Shown here piece by piece: positions 60,404 to 64,000 of a stretch of DNA of 64,000 bases. This DNA comes from DATFVJ01 sp963851085 (lineage in GTDB: Bacteria > Actinomycetota > Actinomycetes > Streptosporangiales > Streptosporangiaceae). The stretch's first letter is position 1, and each line of letters begins with the position of its first letter. The translations under genes were made by a program, and so were the position numbers. The stretch is taken from positions 62,001 through 126,000 of the forward strand of contig CAWKNX010000018.1 in the NCBI GenBank assembly GCA_963851085.1, written 5' to 3'. The notes below the pieces were generated by a model that searched no databases, was not told the origin of the DNA, and was given only the letters and a program-made list of their open reading frames with translations.

Positions 60404-63045
60404 ATGGCGAAAATGACACTGGCCGCCCGCGTCGCGGGTGCGCTCATCGTCATCGCCGCCGTGTCCGGCATCACGGCCGCCGCATCGATGGCAAGCACAG
60501 CACGAGCACAGCCAGCACAGCCAGCACAGCCAGCACAGCCAGCACAGCCAGCACAGCCAGCACAGCCAGCACAGCCAGCACAGCCAGCACAGCCAGCACA
60601 GCCAGCACAGCCAGCACAGCCAGCACAGCCAGCACAGCCAGCACAGCCAGCACAACGAGCACCGCCCTGCACGCGCCGCGCCAGGTGCGCGCGGTGACCG
60701 GTGGAGCGGTGACCGGTGGAACAGTGCAGCCAGGTTCCGCGCCCGCCAACCCCGGTGCCGCCGGCCCGTCCGGTGCCCCGGCCGCCGCCGGCGCATCTGC
60801 CATCGCGCCGCAGGGCGCTGTCTGCGACGGGCTGACCATCGTCGGGCTCGGCGGGCTGTGCCAGGCAGGGTCGTCGGTGGTCAGTTCGCTCAACGATCTG
60901 TGCTCGCCCGGCCCGCCGTCACCCGAGCCGGCGGGCAGTGGCATCGACGCCATGATCAAGCCGCCTGCCACGGCCGCGGGGTTGCCGCAGAACGCGTCGT
61001 CGAAGCTCACCCTGTACCAGAGCTACGGCATGGCCGGCCAGTCCTGGGCGCCGTACGACCTGAAGTGCTCCGACATGACGTCCATGATCGGGAATAGCGT
61101 CGCGAACGCCGTCTTCGACGCCGCCAAGGCCGTCGACAGAATCACGATCACGACCTACCAGTCGGCGGCGGGCGAGGGCCTTCTCGGCTGGCTCAAGCAG
61201 CGTGTCGACCAGCTCATCACGCAGATCGGGAACGCGGTCTACTTCCCGTACCTTGCCCCGATCGTTCTGCTCGGCGCGATCTGGCTGGCCTGGGAGGGCC
61301 TGATCCGCAAGCGGGCCACCCGCACGATCGAGGGCACCATCTGGATGGTCGTGGCGTGTGCGGCGGCGATCTGGCTGATCGGGCGGCCCGCTGACTTCAC
61401 CGGGATCGGGCAGAAGGTGTCAAACGGTATCAGCCAGGTGCTCAACACGGCGTTCAGCAGGCTGCCCGTCTCCGGCGGCACAAGCTGCGTGCCAGTGGGC
61501 AAGGGCGACCCGCAGAGCACGGGCGAGAACTATGCCTACACCGGTGGCAACGAGGTGGTCAGCCAGAACGCGGACGAACTGTGGGCCGTCCTCGTGTGCA
61601 AGCCGTGGCTGGCCGGCGAGTTCGGCACGATGTCCACGAGCAACACGGTCAACGTTGGCAACCCGGCCGGCCAGTACGGCCGCGCGCTGCTCTGGTCGCA
61701 GGCGTACGCGGTGAACGAGCGGCCGACCACACAGCTCAACACCCAGAAGCAGGACGTGTACCAGGGGATCGCGAACAAGCTGCAGCAGGACCCGGCGGTG
61801 TATCCGCTGTTCCAGGGCAAACAATGGGCGACCCGGTTGGAGATCGCGTTCAGCGGGCTCTTCGCGGCCCTGGTGGCGGGCGCTCTGGTCCTGCTGATCG
61901 CGATCACGCTCATCGTGCTGAAACTGGGGTTCCTGCTGCTGCTCGTCGCCGGGCCCTTCTTCCTGATCATCGGGACACATCCGGGGTTCGGCCGGGTCAT
62001 CGCGATCCGCTGGGTCGAGATGCTGGTCGGTGTCCTGATGAAACAGGTGGCGGTGGCGCTGACCCTGAGCGTGCTGTTGTACTGCTATGCCCTGGTGATG
62101 GCGGTCAGCGACAACGCGCTGCCGTGGGTCTTCAAGATCATGATGATCGCACTGCTCACCGTCGCTGTCTTCATCTACCGCAGGCCCTTCCAGCATCTGT
62201 TCACCTCGGTCGGCTACGACATGGCGGGCGCGCGTGAGCGGGCCGAGGCGTACCGCGAACAGTCGCGCTACGGCTTCCGCGGCCAGACGGCGCGCACCGG
62301 GAGTGCGGTGGTCCCCGGTTACGCCACCTACCGGGCGAATCGCTGGGCACGGCAGAACCCCGATCAAGCGGATCAGTCCGTTTTCCTCGCCCAGAGCATC
62401 GCGCGCGCGGCCGGTGGCACGGGCAGTGGCGGCGCCGGTGGCACCAGAGCAGGGGGCGCCGCCGCGCGCCGGGACGGCAACGGGCCGCCGGACGGGCGGG
62501 GCCAGCACGATCTTTCGCCCGACGACGGCGGGCCGGACCACGGCGGGCCGTCGCGTGGCGGATCCCGGCCAGGCGGCCCTGGGCTGCGGCCCGACCTGTC
62601 CGGCGGCAACGGCAACGGCCGCAGGGAGCCGCCACCGCTCGACCTGCAGCGGCGTCCGCGCGGTGGGCCACCGCGCTGGCAGCCAGGACCCTACCCGGCG
62701 CGGCGCGCCAGCAGTTCCGCTCCGCCTGGCGGCACGGGTGGTTCCGTCGGCGTGGGCATGGCAGGCGCGCCGCCACGGCGCCAGCCTCCGAGACAGCAGG
62801 CGCCTGGCCCGTCACGGTCAGCCCCTGCCCCGTCACGATCAGCGTCGGCGCAGCCACGATCAGCGCCGATGCCGCCACGATCAATGTCATCGCAGCCGCG
62901 TCAGGCCCCGGCTCAGGGCCGGCCAGGCGCGGCCCCGCCCCCTATCCCGCCGCGCCGCGCCGCGGAACCTGAATCCGGCGAGCGCAAGACCTTCGGCAGG
63001 AGCTGGGTCAAGCCGATCAGGCGTGACAGGCAGCGGGAGCCGTGA
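60404..63045 (+). CDS. TrbL/VirB6-like polytopic T4SS protein, with a frame change
   Basis: ATG 60404 begins a signal (MTLAARVAGALIVIAAVSGI) in frame 2 that runs into 16 copies of a 9-bp repeat (60505-60648). The remaining ~785 residues lie in frame 1, starting around TALHAPRQVRAVTGG. So a one- or two-base shift sits between ~60500 and 60697. The main body has about seven TM helices (YFPYLAPIVLLGAIWLAWEG, LVAGALVLLIAITLIVLKLG, IRWVEMLVGVLMKQVAVAL) and a long Gly/Arg/Pro-rich tail. This is the TrbL/VirB6 layout, the inner-membrane channel component. Confidence 0.75.
60505..60648 (+). repeat. 9-bp tandem repeat, 16 copies
   Basis: Sixteen exact copies of agcacagcc (144 bp) near the mature N-terminus of the TrbL-like protein: Pro-Ala-Gln units in frame 2 or Ser-Thr-Ala in frame 1. 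Copy-number change would not alter frame. Confidence 0.9.
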
Positions 63046-63686
63046 TGGATCTTAATCCGGGCCAGCAGAAGCTGGCGTTTGCGGTCATTGTCGTGATTCT
63101 CGCCGGCCTGGGCGTCTACCTGCTCCTGCCGGACACGACCGCGGCGCCGAACGCCGCAACGCCCACCGCGACGCCCACGGCCGTGTCGTCGGTACCGGCG
63201 GCGCCCGGCACCACCGCGCTGCCGCAGACCACGGCGACCCCGGTGCCCCAGGCAAGCTCAGGCGTGAACATCTATCAGTGGCTGCCCTTCTCGCAAAATG
63301 ACCTGGCCAATGCGTCCTCCGCCGCGGCGCAGGCGTCGGGGTACTACGACACGTTCAGTTACAAAGAGAACGCCACTACCTACGGCAGCCGGATGTCCAA
63401 TCTGGTAACCAGCCAGTACCTGCGAGTGCTCGAGAGCGACTACGCCACCTTCGGCGTCGCGAAGCAGCGGACCAGCAGCAAGGAGATCTCCACCGCCACC
63501 GCTGTGGTCAGCTCGCTGCGGTCGTTCGGCGCGTCCAGCCTGACCTTCGTCGTGACGATCAGCCAGCACATCCAGCAGGCAAGCGGGTCCACCTCGCCGA
63601 CCGGACAGTACGCGGTGACGGTGATCAACACCGGCGGACCGTGGCAGGTGGACCAGATCCAGCCGGCGTCCGCGGGCAACCAGTAG
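63045..63686 (+). CDS. Single-TM T4SS-cluster protein, unknown
   Basis: 213 residues from the ATG at 63045, sharing TGATG with the TrbL-like gene stop. One N-terminal TM helix (LAFAVIVVILAGLGVYLLL), a Thr/Pro/Ala linker, and a compact extracytoplasmic domain (NIYQWLPFSQNDLANASS, then VTVINTGGPWQVDQIQP). The fold resembles the NTF2-like domains of VirB8/TcpC proteins. Probable structural part of the secretion apparatus. Confidence 0.75.
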   Translation: MDLNPGQQKLAFAVIVVILAGLGVYLLLPDTTAAPNAATPTATPTAVSSVPAAPGTTALPQTTATPVPQASSGVNIYQWLPFSQNDLANASSAAAQASGYYDTFSYKENATTYGSRMSNLVTSQYLRVLESDYATFGVAKQRTSSKEISTATAVVSSLRSFGASSLTFVVTISQHIQQASGSTSPTGQYAVTVINTGGPWQVDQIQPASAGNQ

Positions 63687-63700
63687 CCAGAGGGCAGGCG

Positions 63701-64000
63701 ATGACGCGCGATCTCGGCCCGGCCGGTCCGCGGCGCCGCGGCTGGTCCACGACGGGCGAGGTCAGGCGGTACGGCTCGGCGCTACGGTCACGCCGGACCG
63801 GCAGGTCGCGCACGCCCGGCGGTTCTGGCGGCCGCGGCCCGTTGTTCGGCCTGTTCATCGGCGTTGGAGTGGTCGCGTTCGCGATCGGCCTTACCGTCAT
63901 CCCGATCGCGATGTCGGGAAATCTGGTCGGGCTGCCCGCGTTCGCCCCGCAGCAGTCCTGTACTCAAAATGCGAGCCAGTTGGTCGCGAGCAAGCAGGCG
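63701..64000 (+). CDS. N-terminal part of a single-TM protein, cut by window end
   Basis: 100 residues seen, ATG 63701 after AGAGGGCAGG. A Arg/Gly-rich cytoplasmic start, one TM helix (LFGLFIGVGVVAFAIGLTVIPIAM) and the beginning of an outer domain with CTQNASQLV. In this position a cell-wall hydrolase (VirB1-like, NlpC/P60 or transglycosylase) is common, but the domain is not in view. Confidence 0.65.
   Translation, partial: MTRDLGPAGPRRRGWSTTGEVRRYGSALRSRRTGRSRTPGGSGGRGPLFGLFIGVGVVAFAIGLTVIPIAMSGNLVGLPAFAPQQSCTQNASQLVASKQA

Noticed and set aside
1..64000. CRISPR arrays, tRNA and rRNA genes, prophage
   Set aside because: No spaced repeats of CRISPR form, no cloverleaf or rRNA motifs noticed by eye, no phage structural genes. 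Tandem repeats found are contiguous, not spaced.

Overview
The window is chromosomal DNA of a high-GC actinomycete. GC-rich codons, many GTG and TTG starts, lipoproteins, L,D-transpeptidases, a class F sortase, BlaI/M56 and DUF1707/DUF4245/DUF6542 proteins all point to Actinomycetota, probably a filamentous order near Streptosporangiales, Catenulisporales or Frankiales (inference). The block fumC, glpX, DUF4245, xseB, xseA, lipid-droplet-type protein, ispH, DUF6542 membrane protein, ychF keeps the gene order known from mycobacteria, with extra genes inserted. No rRNA, tRNA, CRISPR array, transposase or integrase was recognised.

Layout. 1-5.4 kb: frameshifted end of an AIM24-family gene, lipoprotein, GNAT acetyltransferase, CrtI-like FAD oxidoreductase, small zinc-ribbon-like protein and serine hydrolase. 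5.4-11.5 kb: one 2026-residue gene with TIR, degenerate phosphoesterase, NACHT, pentapeptide and 15 WD40 repeats, most likely a STAND-type sensor/effector. 11.5-18.4 kb: ArsB/SLC13-like permease, inositol-phosphatase-like enzyme, a two-gene unit of unknown function, DedA protein, BlaI-M56 pair. 18.4-19.9 kb has no gene but holds repeats. 19.9-25.7 kb: twin secreted transglycosylase-like genes preceded by CRP-type palindromes, an HTH gene and its frameshifted partner, and a membrane Ser/Thr kinase split by a frameshift. 25.8-31.4 kb: class II and class I fumarases in tandem, then a FadD15-like acyl-CoA synthetase. 31.5-38.9 kb: ArsR regulator, cobalamin riboswitch and Ni/Co permease, MFS transporter, DUF1707 protein, glpX, a MITE-like element, TetR and DUF4245. 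39.1-51.9 kb: two convergent L,D-transpeptidases, exonuclease VII, IspH, a sortase with its likely substrate, RmuC and YchF.

52.1-64.0 kb is a type IV secretion/conjugation-like cluster running to the window end: TcpC, a small TcpD-like membrane protein, a 1450-residue fusion of a TcpE-like domain to a ParA/MinD-like ATPase through about 1000 residues of tandem-repeat linker, a VirB4-like ATPase, a TrbL/VirB6-like polytopic protein and two single-TM proteins. No relaxase, integrase or att site is visible and it abuts housekeeping ychF, so it may be a resident secretion apparatus and not a recent mobile element.

Six genes (AIM24, the 22.3 kb gene, kinase, MFS tail, VirB4, TrbL) appear to change reading frame while keeping coding character on both sides. 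Either several are decaying or the assembly carries small indels; raw reads would decide this before biology is built on them.
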